Translations under genes and position numbers: made by a program
In this document: piece after piece, positions 16,598 through 26,300 of the stretch
Numbering within the stretch: the first letter of the stretch is position 1
Layout: each line of letters starts with the position of its first letter
The notes under the pieces: model-generated
Told to the model about the DNA's origin: nothing
The model's database searches: none
What the model saw: the letters and a program-made list of their open reading frames with translations, nothing else
DNA from: Chitinophagaceae bacterium UBA1953
GTDB taxonomy: Bacteria; Bacteroidota; Bacteroidia; Chitinophagales; Chitinophagaceae
Length of the DNA: 64,000 nt
Direction of reading: 5' to 3'
NCBI GenBank assembly: GCA_002336115.1
Contig: DDEN01000056.1
Coordinates: 425,577 to 489,576 of the forward strand

Positions 16598-17086
16598 TTA
16601 CCTGGCAATAATTTCTGCAGTTGAAATAATTTCGTTCTCTTTTTTCTGTTTATCAAAAAAGCGGATATAAACAGTGTATGCTTCTCCGGCAATCATTGGT
16701 GAACCGGTATTTAAAGTTGCTTTGAGTGTAGTAGCTTCTGATGGAGCTAAGCCTTGCTGATCGGCAAATGCATCAGGCAGGTTGAGTAATTCTTTTTTAT
16801 TCTTATCCGTTAAAATAATCTGGCAACCGGGATAAACTTTGCCATCTTTTTCTTGGTAATTTTTAACACCTGTAACCTCCACCATAAATGAAGTGCCAAG
16901 TGTAACCTGGTTATTCTGCAAACGATTACCGGCACTATCCGTCATATAAACATCTTCAATTGAAAAGCCATTGTAGCTGGTGGCTAAACCGGTTGTAAAA
17001 TCTTTTTTTGAACCTTTACTGAAGCCTCCTGAACAGCCATAGAAAAGAAGGATTGCTGCAAAGAGTAGAAGTGTACTTTGTTTCAT
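16598..17086 (-). CDS. Small lipoprotein, last gene of the six-gene operon
   Basis: A 162-residue lipoprotein of unknown function. The signal peptide ends in LFYGC, with the cysteine at residue 18. The mature part starts with a Ser/Gly/Lys linker and then forms one beta-rich domain (FSIEDVYMTDSAGNRLQNNQ, then TLGTSFMVEVTGV, then AYTVYIRFFDKQ), resembling a small Ig-like or DUF-type binding module. It is 21 bp downstream of the PD40 gene on the same strand. As the end of an operon of exported proteins it may anchor the complex to a membrane, which is inference. Confidence 0.7.
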   Translation of the reverse strand: MKQSTLLLFAAILLFYGCSGGFSKGSKKDFTTGLATSYNGFSIEDVYMTDSAGNRLQNNQVTLGTSFMVEVTGVKNYQEKDGKVYPGCQIILTDKNKKELLNLPDAFADQQGLAPSEATTLKATLNTGSPMIAGEAYTVYIRFFDKQKKENEIISTAEIIAR

Positions 17087-17107
17087 GTGATTATTTTTTA
17101 GTGGGTG

Positions 17108-19039
17108 TTAATTTTTATTTTGGACAGGTTGTGTACCTGTAATATTTGTATAGAATGTAAAAATCCCTGATGAAGGATACCGGTTATCATACTTCTCACT
17201 TGTTCCGGCTATAACAAAATTTCCAAAACGTGAAAGCATTGGTCTTGCAGTACTGCCTCCAGTTATATTCGTAACAGGGATGATAGTATTTGAAGAAATA
17301 TTCTTTACAACAATATTTCCTTTTGCAACTCCCAGGTTTGTTGCATTGGTATTAAAACTGATCCAAGATCCATCATAACTAATACCTACTCTTACGCCTT
17401 GGTCTATCGGGCTGTCGCCATTTCCTTCATTTCCATTTTTATCGGTGCTGATTCTTTTTACAGTTCCTGTTTGTATGTTATAAAGAAAAACATCCTGCAT
17501 TCCGTTGGTATCGCCAGGTACAACATTGGTGGCAGTTGTTGCATAAGCAATCATATTCCCATCACCTGAAATTGTCGGAGCCACAACACGGCTTGAGCTT
17601 TCTGTTCCCTGATCTCTTTCACCTCCTGTTGATGTTATGCTGATGCGTTTTAATCCAGGCACTCCTTTCTCCCAAAGAAAAATATCCCAGAGATTATTAT
17701 TATCGTTTTTTACAAGGCGGTAACTGAATGAACAGAAAGCTATTCTTGTTCCATCTTCAGAAACTGATGGAACAGAACCGCCCACTGATTTGCCTGTTTC
17801 ATAATCTCTTGAAATAAGTTCTGTTGTACCTGCTGCGACATTGTGTACAAAAACATTTAACCCGCCATTTAAAGCTTCTACTATATTGCTTGCATTAGAA
17901 CTAAAGGCAATGATATTGCCATCGCCAGAAATGGAAGGTTCCATACTTTCGGAATTACCACTTTCACCTGATGGTGTTTTACTTACTAATTGAACTTTTC
18001 CTGTTGATTGTTTCCATACAAATACATCTCTTGCTCCGTTATTATCATTGGGTGATAAGTTGGTTGCATACGATTCAAAAGCAACTGTTTCTCCATCTGC
18101 TGATATTGCGGGTGCATTACATTCGGCATTAGCTTCCTCTCCGGTTGCACTGCGGCTGATGAGTTTTGTTTCTCCTGTTGAACGGTCCCGCCAGAATATT
18201 TCCCTGAATTTTCCTGAAGAACCATCAATGCCTTTTGCATAACTCACAAATGCAGTGTAACGGCCTTCGTTTCCACCAGCAGCATTACTTGTACCACCAA
18301 TAACAGGAGTAGCCGTTTCATAATAAGTTGCAGTTGTTTTATTATCAGTACTGCGACTTACTAGATCATATTTTATTTTGGGAGGAGGGTTAGGAGGTAA
18401 ATATTTTTTGCAATCGCATTGAATAATGTAAGGATTGCCATTGTTATCAGGAACAACAGTTGAGTTGAGGTTGAATGTACAAGGTCTTGGTCCGTCTAAT
18501 TGTTTTAACGTCCATGAATCTCCCACAGGAAATCCTCCCAAAGAAACAAGCGTATTAAAGCTTGCAGATAATGTTCTTCCATAACCATCAGCAAACTTAA
18601 ATGTCTCCCCGGACTCAATTCCTGTAATATTCATTTTTACAATAGTTAAAGGAGGCATACCGCAGTTAATGTAAATAAGTACATCTTGATTAGAAATAGT
18701 TCCACCAATTTCAGTAGTTGTACTGCCTGCTATACTACATGGTCTTGTTCCTTCAAGCATAAATACTGAATAATAATCACCTGTATTTAACTTTTTCGGA
18801 AAGTAAGCAATTGAATTTACTGAATCGATAGCAGTAATTTGATCTGCGTTGCCATTAATAACAAAATTAGTGTCGGTTTTTAATTTCATGTAAAATAGAA
18901 ATTTGTCTTTATGAGAGCGTAAACTGCTGGCATATGAAATGCCTACCTTGTATTGACCAGTATCTTGCGAAAAAATGGGTGTATTTATTGTTAGAATAAC
19001 CAACAATAAAAAAAACAGTCTTACATTACTTTTATTCAT
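17108..19039 (-). CDS. Exported PD40/TolB-like beta-propeller protein
   Basis: A 643-residue exported protein with a signal peptide ending near PIFSQ. Residues about 90-215 hold two similar cysteine-containing modules (EGTRPCSIAGS ... INCG and DGPRPCTFNLN ... IQCDC). From about 235 on there are six or seven WD40-like PD40 blades with the core pattern (S/A)xDGxxVAFxSxATNLV plus DVFVWKQSTGK, typical of TolB-like propellers. Such propellers bind peptides or act as scaffolds; the family includes many secreted Bacteroidota proteins without a known enzymatic role. The C-terminus lacks a T9SS sorting domain, so the protein may stay periplasmic or surface-bound through a partner. Confidence 0.8.
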   Translation of the reverse strand: MNKSNVRLFFLLLVILTINTPIFSQDTGQYKVGISYASSLRSHKDKFLFYMKLKTDTNFVINGNADQITAIDSVNSIAYFPKKLNTGDYYSVFMLEGTRPCSIAGSTTTEIGGTISNQDVLIYINCGMPPLTIVKMNITGIESGETFKFADGYGRTLSASFNTLVSLGGFPVGDSWTLKQLDGPRPCTFNLNSTVVPDNNGNPYIIQCDCKKYLPPNPPPKIKYDLVSRSTDNKTTATYYETATPVIGGTSNAAGGNEGRYTAFVSYAKGIDGSSGKFREIFWRDRSTGETKLISRSATGEEANAECNAPAISADGETVAFESYATNLSPNDNNGARDVFVWKQSTGKVQLVSKTPSGESGNSESMEPSISGDGNIIAFSSNASNIVEALNGGLNVFVHNVAAGTTELISRDYETGKSVGGSVPSVSEDGTRIAFCSFSYRLVKNDNNNLWDIFLWEKGVPGLKRISITSTGGERDQGTESSSRVVAPTISGDGNMIAYATTATNVVPGDTNGMQDVFLYNIQTGTVKRISTDKNGNEGNGDSPIDQGVRVGISYDGSWISFNTNATNLGVAKGNIVVKNISSNTIIPVTNITGGSTARPMLSRFGNFVIAGTSEKYDNRYPSSGIFTFYTNITGTQPVQNKN

Positions 19040-19128
19040 ACAGCTAAATTTTTTATTCGGGTTATTTCAGTGAGTTAACTTGCAGATATATTATGAATCA
19101 AAATGACTTTATGATAGATTTTTTCTGT

Positions 19129-19644
19129 TTAGAATCCTTTCCATTCTGCACCTGTTTCAGCATCATAACCATATTTGCTTGCCAAAACCCATGAACCATC
19201 TCTTGCACGTTGATAATAAGTCCAGCCGGTTCTTGCGGCTTGTATAATAACAGAAGTTGTCATTACTCCATTGCATCCAAGGCTTTCTGTACAACTGATC
19301 ACTTTTATTTTTTCCATGGTGATGGTATATGCTGGCTTAGGAGCATAACTTCCTGTTGATTGTTCAAGAACAGTAGTCATTCCATTTAACAGGAAAGTAC
19401 CGGTTGTCATAGCTTTTTTCAAAGTAGCTGATGCGCCACTGATACTCATGGTAAATGTTACCTGCGTATTATTTTTTCCGCCGTTGCTAATCGTAAAAGC
19501 TCTGATCGTTCCTTCAAAACCTCTGTCCACTGCATCGCCTTTGATCAATGTCCCGTTTGGATCTATCAGCTTCACATAAACATTCTGGGCTTTCGAAAAA
19601 AATGAAAGAGGCAGAAATAAAAGAAAAAGAATTAGTGTACGCAT
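19129..19644 (-). CDS. Exported protein of unknown function
   Basis: A 171-residue protein with a signal peptide (MRTLILFLLFLPLSFFSKAQ). The mature region is one beta-rich domain with YVKLIDPNGTLIKGDAVDRG, TVLEQSTGSYAPKPAYTITM and a WTYYQRARDGSWVLASK tail. The start GFEGTIRAFTISNGGKNNTQ resembles the Hcp/type VI tube fold region (VDRGFEGTIRAFTISN-like segments are found in DUF796/Hcp proteins). Hcp proteins lack signal peptides, though, so any relation would be structural only. No confident family is assigned. It lies 22 bp after the preceding gene of the operon. Confidence 0.65.
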   Translation of the reverse strand: MRTLILFLLFLPLSFFSKAQNVYVKLIDPNGTLIKGDAVDRGFEGTIRAFTISNGGKNNTQVTFTMSISGASATLKKAMTTGTFLLNGMTTVLEQSTGSYAPKPAYTITMEKIKVISCTESLGCNGVMTTSVIIQAARTGWTYYQRARDGSWVLASKYGYDAETGAEWKGF

Positions 19645-19666
19645 AATGTGTATTTAAATTGTCTGT

Positions 19667-21127
19667 TTATTTAGCTAACCCGTATTGTGTGTATAAACCC
19701 GAACCCGGATATTGAGCATCAATAAGGTTTAATACTCTTGCACCTTTTATGCAAGACCAGAAAGCATTGTATGTTTTTGGCCCTTTTTCAATTTTACTGC
19801 ATTGAAGCTGCCAGTTGTTGGGTACAGTAAATGTGCCGGATGATTCTGCATGATCATATCTTGTATTACCCACCATGCCGTTTATGGCAAGTAATTTCCA
19901 TTTGTATGTATTTCCGCTGAACACAAATTCTTCATTCGATTGATGAATGTTCATGCCGGCATAATTACCAGTATAAACGTAGTAGAGTTGTTGAATACCC
20001 GTGAAATCACTTGTCCACTTTCCTTTAAAATCAGACGCTGCAACAGCAAATTTGTTATAGACTTTCATTTTGAATAAAGGGCTCATTAAATCACTGTCGG
20101 TATCCCATTGTACTGTTTCCGGATCAAGTTTAAACTCTTGTATAAATGTGTTTTTGTCAGGGCAAATAAATTCAATCCAACCTGATTCGCCCTGGCGAAA
20201 CAGTAAAACAAATTTTTGTGTACCTGAACTGTTTTCTTTTGCAAGCCCCATTCCAAGATAAGGTCTGTTATAGGTATTGATGTATGCCGTTTTATAATTG
20301 ATAAGATTGCTATAGCGTGGAGCAACTAAAATATTCCATGCTGTATTTATTAATGGGGCAGGGTCAGCAGGAAAAATTGTTCCTTCTTTGGGATAGTGCA
20401 GTAATACTTTTATGTTTCCTTTAGCAACTTCAACCCAATCTTCCTGTACAGTACTCGTCCATCCATCATCAAAGTTTGTTGTGTTGAATTTAAACCCATC
20501 AGAGACAGGTGCAGTATTTGTCGTTTGCACTGATTCTTGTGTTTGTTGTGTTTCTTGTGTTGTTTGTTCAGTTGTAGTTGAAGTGGTTGGTTGATTTGTT
20601 TGAACGGGATCGGGCTCAGCAATATTGCCGGTATTGGAAGGAATTGTGTTATTGTTGCCATCATTAACCGGTTGCGAATTGTTAATTACACCAAAATATA
20701 AATTGATATCTGTTTTAGTTATTTCAAAGTATGTAAGTACTGATTGATTGTTTGTTTTCAGTAAAGCATATTTGCTATCACCTTCAATAGCTGACATTGT
20801 CCATCCATTTGCTGTAAGCGATTTGCGTAATGAATCTTCTGAAAATCCTGATTGTACGGGTAAATAAAAGATTTCAATTGCTGAAACTGAAGCGTTCATT
20901 TTTTTTGCTTCTATCTGTAACAAGCTTTTTCCAGAAAGTTCTGAAATAAGTCTTTTGTCCTGTTTGCTTCCTGCGGGTAATGGAACATTTGTAATTGCTG
21001 ATTGTGTAACAGGTGTTACTTTCTTTTGAGCAGATGTTGAAGATGCCCCAAGAATAAAAAGCAACGAAAATGCAAAGATCTTATTTTTACTGCCAAAAAA
21101 TGTTTTCATAAAAAAATAGTTTTCCAT
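19667..21127 (-). CDS. Exported two-domain protein with a Gln/Thr-rich linker
   Basis: A 486-residue exported protein I do not recognise. Starts at 21127 (MENYFFMKTFF) and 21109 (MKTFF) are both ATG; the signal peptide ends near STSAQ. The N-terminal domain (about residues 30-155) includes IEIFYLPVQSGFSEDSLRKS. A low-complexity linker of Gln, Thr and Asn (about 165-205) joins it to a ~270-residue C-terminal domain. That domain starts FDDGWTSTVQEDWVEVAKGN and contains several Trp/Tyr-rich strands (YVYTGNYAGMNIHQSNEEF). Such linkers often separate independently folding extracellular domains. The start sits right after the stop codon of the upstream gene, which indicates translational coupling. 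Confidence 0.72.
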   Translation of the reverse strand: MENYFFMKTFFGSKNKIFAFSLLFILGASSTSAQKKVTPVTQSAITNVPLPAGSKQDKRLISELSGKSLLQIEAKKMNASVSAIEIFYLPVQSGFSEDSLRKSLTANGWTMSAIEGDSKYALLKTNNQSVLTYFEITKTDINLYFGVINNSQPVNDGNNNTIPSNTGNIAEPDPVQTNQPTTSTTTEQTTQETQQTQESVQTTNTAPVSDGFKFNTTNFDDGWTSTVQEDWVEVAKGNIKVLLHYPKEGTIFPADPAPLINTAWNILVAPRYSNLINYKTAYINTYNRPYLGMGLAKENSSGTQKFVLLFRQGESGWIEFICPDKNTFIQEFKLDPETVQWDTDSDLMSPLFKMKVYNKFAVAASDFKGKWTSDFTGIQQLYYVYTGNYAGMNIHQSNEEFVFSGNTYKWKLLAINGMVGNTRYDHAESSGTFTVPNNWQLQCSKIEKGPKTYNAFWSCIKGARVLNLIDAQYPGSGLYTQYGLAK

Positions 21128-21131
21128 TTTA

Positions 21132-22232
21132 TTATTTTCCAATCATGTTTTTTAATAAGTTGAAGTCAAGCGTATTATTAATGTCTTCCGCAAACTTTGT
21201 TGCTACAGGATCTGTATGATCCCACTTTAGAAATACAAAAAGAAACTGAGGTGATGATGCAGGGAGTTTTGTATTAAAATATTGCGGATTTGGTTTGATC
21301 AGAATTCTGCAAAAGGGATCATCTTCTGTTGTAAATAAATAGGACAAATGATCATGCGGATTTTGTTTTATAATGGCTGGTTGATTTAATTCAGATGCCG
21401 GTGCCTTAAGTTGCTCATTAATATTGTTGATTGCCACCTGAAACGGTTCATCATTTTCAGCGAGAAATTTTTGATACCGTTCTTTAACCTGGTTATAATC
21501 CAGTCTCAGATACTTTTCCATTTTAGCCGGATCATTTTTATACTCCTCCGCTTTGTATTTTTTTTCGATTTCAATTCTTTTCAAAACATCCCGGTATCCT
21601 GATGCAGACATTTGCATTTGTTCATACAATGAACGTTTCCTTTTCTCCAGAAATTCTTTTCTTGTAACAAATGAAAACGGAAGCTTTCCATTATAAGTAA
21701 TCAGCCAGATTCTGCTTTTCCCTGTTCTGCCAAAACCTAATGATTCGTTTCTGTCTTTGAAGGACCAGTATCCATCTTGCTGTTTTGGCATTTCATACAT
21801 TACATTAAAGCCTTCTGCAATGGCACGATCACCATATGCAGTATCAAATATTTCGTACTCAAACCAATTAGAATTAATCCTTAATGTTGTGGATGTTTCA
21901 CCTGCTATTTTTATTTTATTTTCATTGCAGTAGTAATGCATTCCCCGGATACTATAAGTAAGAATGTTCAGGGGTAAATTGCCAGCCGGTCGGCTGTAGC
22001 TTCCATTGAAGTTTATTTCCATACCCATTGGACTGTATTTGCTCTTTATCATATTGTGTAAAAGAGCAACCGATTTTTTTTCCCTGGCAAGGTCTGCAGG
22101 AGAAGCTGTTTGACTACCAGGCATTGCTTCTTTCCATTTGCCGGGTATTTGCTGCAGTTGTTCAGGATCACAATTCTGTGCATAAAGACTGGTTGCGAAT
22201 AAAATCAGTAAAGGAAAAAATAAATATTTCAT
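21132..22232 (-). CDS. Exported protein of unknown function
   Basis: A 366-residue protein with a clean signal peptide (MKYLFFPLLILFATSLYAQ) followed by NCDPEQLQQIPGKWKEAMPG. That opening occurs in several uncharacterised Bacteroidota exported proteins. The middle region is charged and helical (LEKRKRSLYEQMQMSASGYR and KYKAEEYKNDPAKMEKYLRL). The end (CRILIKPNPQYFNTKLPASS) is beta-rich. No catalytic motif is visible. It is seven bases downstream of the first operon gene and runs directly into the next one, so the order is fixed in one transcript. Confidence 0.7.
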   Translation of the reverse strand: MKYLFFPLLILFATSLYAQNCDPEQLQQIPGKWKEAMPGSQTASPADLAREKKSVALLHNMIKSKYSPMGMEINFNGSYSRPAGNLPLNILTYSIRGMHYYCNENKIKIAGETSTTLRINSNWFEYEIFDTAYGDRAIAEGFNVMYEMPKQQDGYWSFKDRNESLGFGRTGKSRIWLITYNGKLPFSFVTRKEFLEKRKRSLYEQMQMSASGYRDVLKRIEIEKKYKAEEYKNDPAKMEKYLRLDYNQVKERYQKFLAENDEPFQVAINNINEQLKAPASELNQPAIIKQNPHDHLSYLFTTEDDPFCRILIKPNPQYFNTKLPASSPQFLFVFLKWDHTDPVATKFAEDINNTLDFNLLKNMIGK

Positions 22233-22239
22233 AAACAGA

Positions 22240-23187
22240 TTAATTAATAATTGCCTTAGCTTTTTCTTTTGCTCTATTTAGAAATGAACTTTTTTCTTTC
22301 TTTTCAGGAGTAGTTTCAGATGATGTGACAGGCTTGTTTGTATTTGATGGAGAATTGCTGTTATTAACTTCTTTGTTTGCAGAAGCAAATTGTTTCATAC
22401 TTGTTTTTGTACTGCTCATTACAGGGCCTTTTAACCAGTCTTTTACAAAAGCAGTAACAACAGTATTTACATCTTTTCCTGCACGATAGATGGCTTTCCA
22501 TTCAGGGCTTTTCTTTTCATATTCCAGGTTTGTAAATTTTTTCTTCCCGTACTTGTCAGCGGCTGTTAACGCAGCATTGAAATCAACAGTTGCAACAATT
22601 GCTAAATATTCTTCCAGCCTTCTTTTTATAACAACAGAAGGGTCCCCCGGAAAATTCTTTTCCCATTTTGTTTTATTAGGTGTGGGGTCACTCCATTCAG
22701 CAATCATTTTCTTTTGATCGGCAATTCCTTTTTCCATGGACTGTATTGTGGAAGCAGGAATTTGTTTATTTTTTTTCATTGCCGCAATCTGCTTTTCCAT
22801 TTCAATTACTGATTTTTTTTGTTCATCAATCATTGTCTGCTCAGGACGCCAGGGTTCACTTTCAGGCTTTGCTTCATCTCTTTTCTTTTTATATGTTTCA
22901 GCAAACTCTTCGCTGTTTACATACTGCTTTACATACTGGCAAAGCTCCTGCGCAGCACCAGTTTTATCTCCATTGATGATGGATGGCAGCAACTTCACAT
23001 AAGGAATCTGAAAATCATTTCTGTCGCCCTCTGCATCTCCGTTGAAATTTCCCAGGAAATTCCCCATGATATAATACCGGGCACTGCTTTGCTGCATACC
23101 GAGTTTTTCAATGATACCATCTGCTGTTTTGAAAGCGGCGGCAATGAAGAAAACAGCAAGTACAGGAAGGAGAAATTGTTTTTTCAT
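22240..23187 (-). CDS. Exported helical protein, first gene of the six-gene operon
   Basis: A 315-residue exported protein of unknown function. The ATG at 23187 (MKKQFLLPVLAVFFIAAAFK) gives a proper signal peptide, while the farther start at 23226 adds an unlikely N-terminus. The mature protein is mostly helical and lysine-rich. It includes a conspicuous PEQTMIDEQKKSVIEMEKQI then MKKNKQIPASTIQSMEKGIA stretch (about residues 125-160), probably a coiled coil, and ends in a Ser/Asn/Pro/Lys-rich tail. It opens the operon. A TACATTTG -7 element lies 51 bp upstream, with a palindrome about 34 bp farther upstream. Confidence 0.72.
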   Translation of the reverse strand: MKKQFLLPVLAVFFIAAAFKTADGIIEKLGMQQSSARYYIMGNFLGNFNGDAEGDRNDFQIPYVKLLPSIINGDKTGAAQELCQYVKQYVNSEEFAETYKKKRDEAKPESEPWRPEQTMIDEQKKSVIEMEKQIAAMKKNKQIPASTIQSMEKGIADQKKMIAEWSDPTPNKTKWEKNFPGDPSVVIKRRLEEYLAIVATVDFNAALTAADKYGKKKFTNLEYEKKSPEWKAIYRAGKDVNTVVTAFVKDWLKGPVMSSTKTSMKQFASANKEVNNSNSPSNTNKPVTSSETTPEKKEKSSFLNRAKEKAKAIIN

Positions 23188-23237
23188 ATTGATTTTTTCT
23201 TTTGTGAAAAACAGAAGTATCATCATTGGTTAATGAT

Positions 23238-23245
23238 CAAATGTA
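23238..23245 (-). promoter_or_regulatory. -7 element (TACATTTG) of the six-gene exported-protein operon
   Basis: The plus strand reads CAAATGTA. The box is a perfect TAnnTTTG and is identical to the -7 box of the three-repeat lipoprotein gene. Confidence 0.6.
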
Positions 23246-23266
23246 ATTACAGGCATTGCCGGAAAA

Positions 23267-23286
23267 AATCCCCAAAAAGGGGGAAT
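23267..23286. promoter_or_regulatory. Palindromic putative operator, site A
   Basis: AATCCCC, an A5 spacer and GGGGGAAT form a short palindrome centred about 34 bp upstream of the -7 element of the six-gene operon. The same architecture recurs at 30778-30795 and, with one imperfect arm, at 34612-34629. It could be the binding site of a regulator encoded nearby, which is inference. Confidence 0.5.
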
Positions 23287-23302
23287 TATTATAAACAGAA
23301 AA

Positions 23303-23318
23303 GGCACCCGAAGGTGCC
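23303..23318 (-). terminator. Terminator after the T9SS adhesin gene
   Basis: On the minus strand GGCACC, a stable TTCG tetraloop and GGTGCC are followed by TTTTCTGTTT, 25 bp after the adhesin stop codon. It insulates the adhesin operon from the downstream operon promoter. Confidence 0.82.
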
Positions 23319-23342
23319 AGTCTGTTAATTAACCTGTACAAA

Positions 23343-26300
23343 CTACAGTTTTATAAATGATAGTATTTGAATTGTCCGGTCCTTTTTAAGAATCCTGATA
23401 TAGTATGTTCCTTTCTGAAGGCTGCTTACATTATACTGTAACTGGTAATTAACCGGTAGTTCTTTCACAGCTCTTCCATTAACTGAAACAAGCTGTATGG
23501 ATTTTACTTCTGAAACATTCAATCCTGTTATCTGCATAACTGACGTAACCGGGTTGGGGTATAGCTGAGCAGATTTACTTTTACCCAGTGTTACTTTTAC
23601 TGAGCCGGTGTACAAATATGTTCCATTAATGTCAACCTGCTTAATACGGTAGAAGATAACATCCATCCCAGGCGAAATATCTGTGTACCTGTATAACTGT
23701 CTTCCATTTGTATTGTTCGATTTTTCCTCAGCCAATTTTATAAACACAGTTCCATTAGTGCTGTATTCCACATCATAATGCGATGCTGAACTTTCATTTT
23801 CGGTTACCCATGTAAGTAGCACATCATTGCCTGAAGGAACTGCTGTAAAGTCGATGAACTTCAACGGCAGTGCTGTAACTGTGCCACTGCTGGTAACACT
23901 GAACGGCGAGAAGCTTGTGTAGCCGGTTTGTATTCTGCTGAATCTTCCAAGTGTATCACTTGTTGCAGAACCAGCATCGCCCAATTGCCAGGAAGAATTA
24001 AAATGCGAAATCCTGCTTTCATTACGGTTGAATGCTGGTAATTCATTACCTGCAAACCAAAACGCTTCAACACTTGCGTTACTACCGCCTGGAGTTTGTT
24101 CATCTATCAGCCAGGTTCGGTTTACATTTCCTGTTACGATAGTATCACCACTTATTCCGTTTAGAAGCACATACGGTACAACTCTTACACTGAAGTTATC
24201 CTGTGTACCGGTATTATTAATCTTTACAAAATTTGAATTATACAAACCGGTTCCAACAGGGAATGTGTTTTGAGCATTGTTGTTGACAAGCTTCAATTTG
24301 CCCGAGCCGTTGGTAATAATGAAGTGTGATGTATCAGCATTTAATATTGTTCCGTTTACTGTTAAATCATAATCACCAAGAATAATTTTTCCGCCAATCC
24401 ATCCGGGCAGTTCTGTCGGAGCACCTTGCTTCATATCAAGATTGCTGTTAATAGTTACATGCTTTTTCATTTTTGCCACATTATCAAAACGAAGCGTATC
24501 AGTATTGTTTAACAAATCAAATTCCATAGGGTTTGATCTGTCTATTTCCGTAACAACATATCCATGGTTCAATGCAAAGAACATTTTTCGTGTAATGGTC
24601 GTTGTGCCACCAGATGCAAGGAAGAACTGTGTACTGTCAACCTGTAATGTTCCAAACGTTGTGTCTTTTACATAAAAACGTACCCATGCAGTTCCATCCT
24701 GTGTACCGTTGTTTTTAATAATGAAACTTACATTCACACTGTCGCCGGCAACAAAACCGCTTGGGTTAAAGCTGATGGCTCCTGCATAGCTGCGTGCCAT
24801 ATCAGGTGCATCACCAACAATGATTGTGCGTGTGGCAAGATTATTATCTTCCCGTTCTTCATCAACAAGATTTGCAGGATCAGCAATCAGCTTAATCACT
24901 TTTACACCCGAAATAATGGATGAGTATGTTGCCGTTGCAGCAACAGTTGTATCCTTACCCGGAAGTATTGCATTGATAGGCACATCTGTTCCAAGCTGTA
25001 TATCATCAACCAAAAACCGTACAACTGTTGGTGCTGATACTTTGCCACCTGTATTTCTTACTGTACCAACGATGCTGATGTTTTGTGCAAGGTTTGGATT
25101 AAGACTGCTTGGCGAAATGTATTGCGACAATTCTTCAAGATCAGCTTTGCTGTCAACAACACGAATAAAGAAGCTGCCTTCATTATTCGTTTCGTCAGAT
25201 TCGCAGATTGTATTTGCAGTATCAGCCACAACTTTTATTTCATACGTTCCGGGAACTGCAAACATTTGTGTGAATGATGCATGTGCTGCAAACTGTTCAC
25301 CTGCCTTAACATTGCTGATTGTATCGGCTGCAAGCCAGTTACCATTAAGTGTAAATCTCACTGTAACATTACTTACATCACGATAACCAATGTTTCTTAT
25401 TGCGGGATAAAACTGGTTGGTTGTGTTAACACGCACCACAACAGGATTTCCTGCTGATGAACCAGCTTCATTACCGAGTTGATAAGGTTTCAGATCGGAT
25501 GAAAGTGCAAACTGTTTGCTGTTATTTGTTTCATCCGATTCAGTAACAGTGTTAGCTGCATCAGCTATTACTTCTGCTGTAATTCCACAGGTGTTATTTG
25601 CGTTGGCAACAGTATAAGAATCAGATGTTACTGTAACACTTGCATTTTCTCCTAGTGAAGTCACTGTTTTTAATGCGCCAACCTGTGCGCCATTTGCTGT
25701 AAATTTCACATCAAAGCTTCCTGTTGTTCTGCCACTGTTTTTAATCACAGCAACAAACTTTGTTGATCCGCCTGTACTGATTGCAGTTGGCGATGCATTG
25801 AATGATGTGATACTCAATTCAGATTGCGGAACAACTATTGTAAACAGTTTTATATTATTGCCTTCATCTGTTTCAGTAACTGTTTCTTCACTGTCTGTTA
25901 TTACTTTAATAATGTGTGTACCTGCAGTCATTGTTGGATCGCTGTAACTGATTGTGTTTGCACTACCGCCGCTCAATGAACTGATAACACTTGTTTTAAT
26001 AAGTGTAACAGAGCCGCCGGGTATTGAATCATACACTTTTACTGTATGCGAACCTGCAGTAACACATTTAATATTTGCATCCTGGAAACTGAATGCTGTA
26101 AAGCCTGTTTGTGAAAAACCTTGTATGGTCAGATCGGGAAGATCAGGCAGTACATTCAATGTTACACTGCCGGAAGCAGTCATTGCTGTAAACGATCCGT
26201 GATAAATTGATGATGGTATTTGTAAGAACTCATTATAAACATACGATGCAGTTGCTGTAACAGTGTGTGTGCCCGGAGTTGAAAAGTTAATATTAACCGG

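Noticed and set aside
19129..19644. Type VI secretion Hcp protein
   Set aside because: A short segment looks Hcp-like, but the protein has a signal peptide and there are no T6SS genes nearby, so the likeness is at most of fold.
24820..25386. A 188-codon plus-strand frame opposite the giant adhesin gene
   Set aside because: It mirrors the adhesin coding strand, has the composition of a complementary frame of Thr/Val-rich repeats and lacks a start context. It is an antisense shadow.
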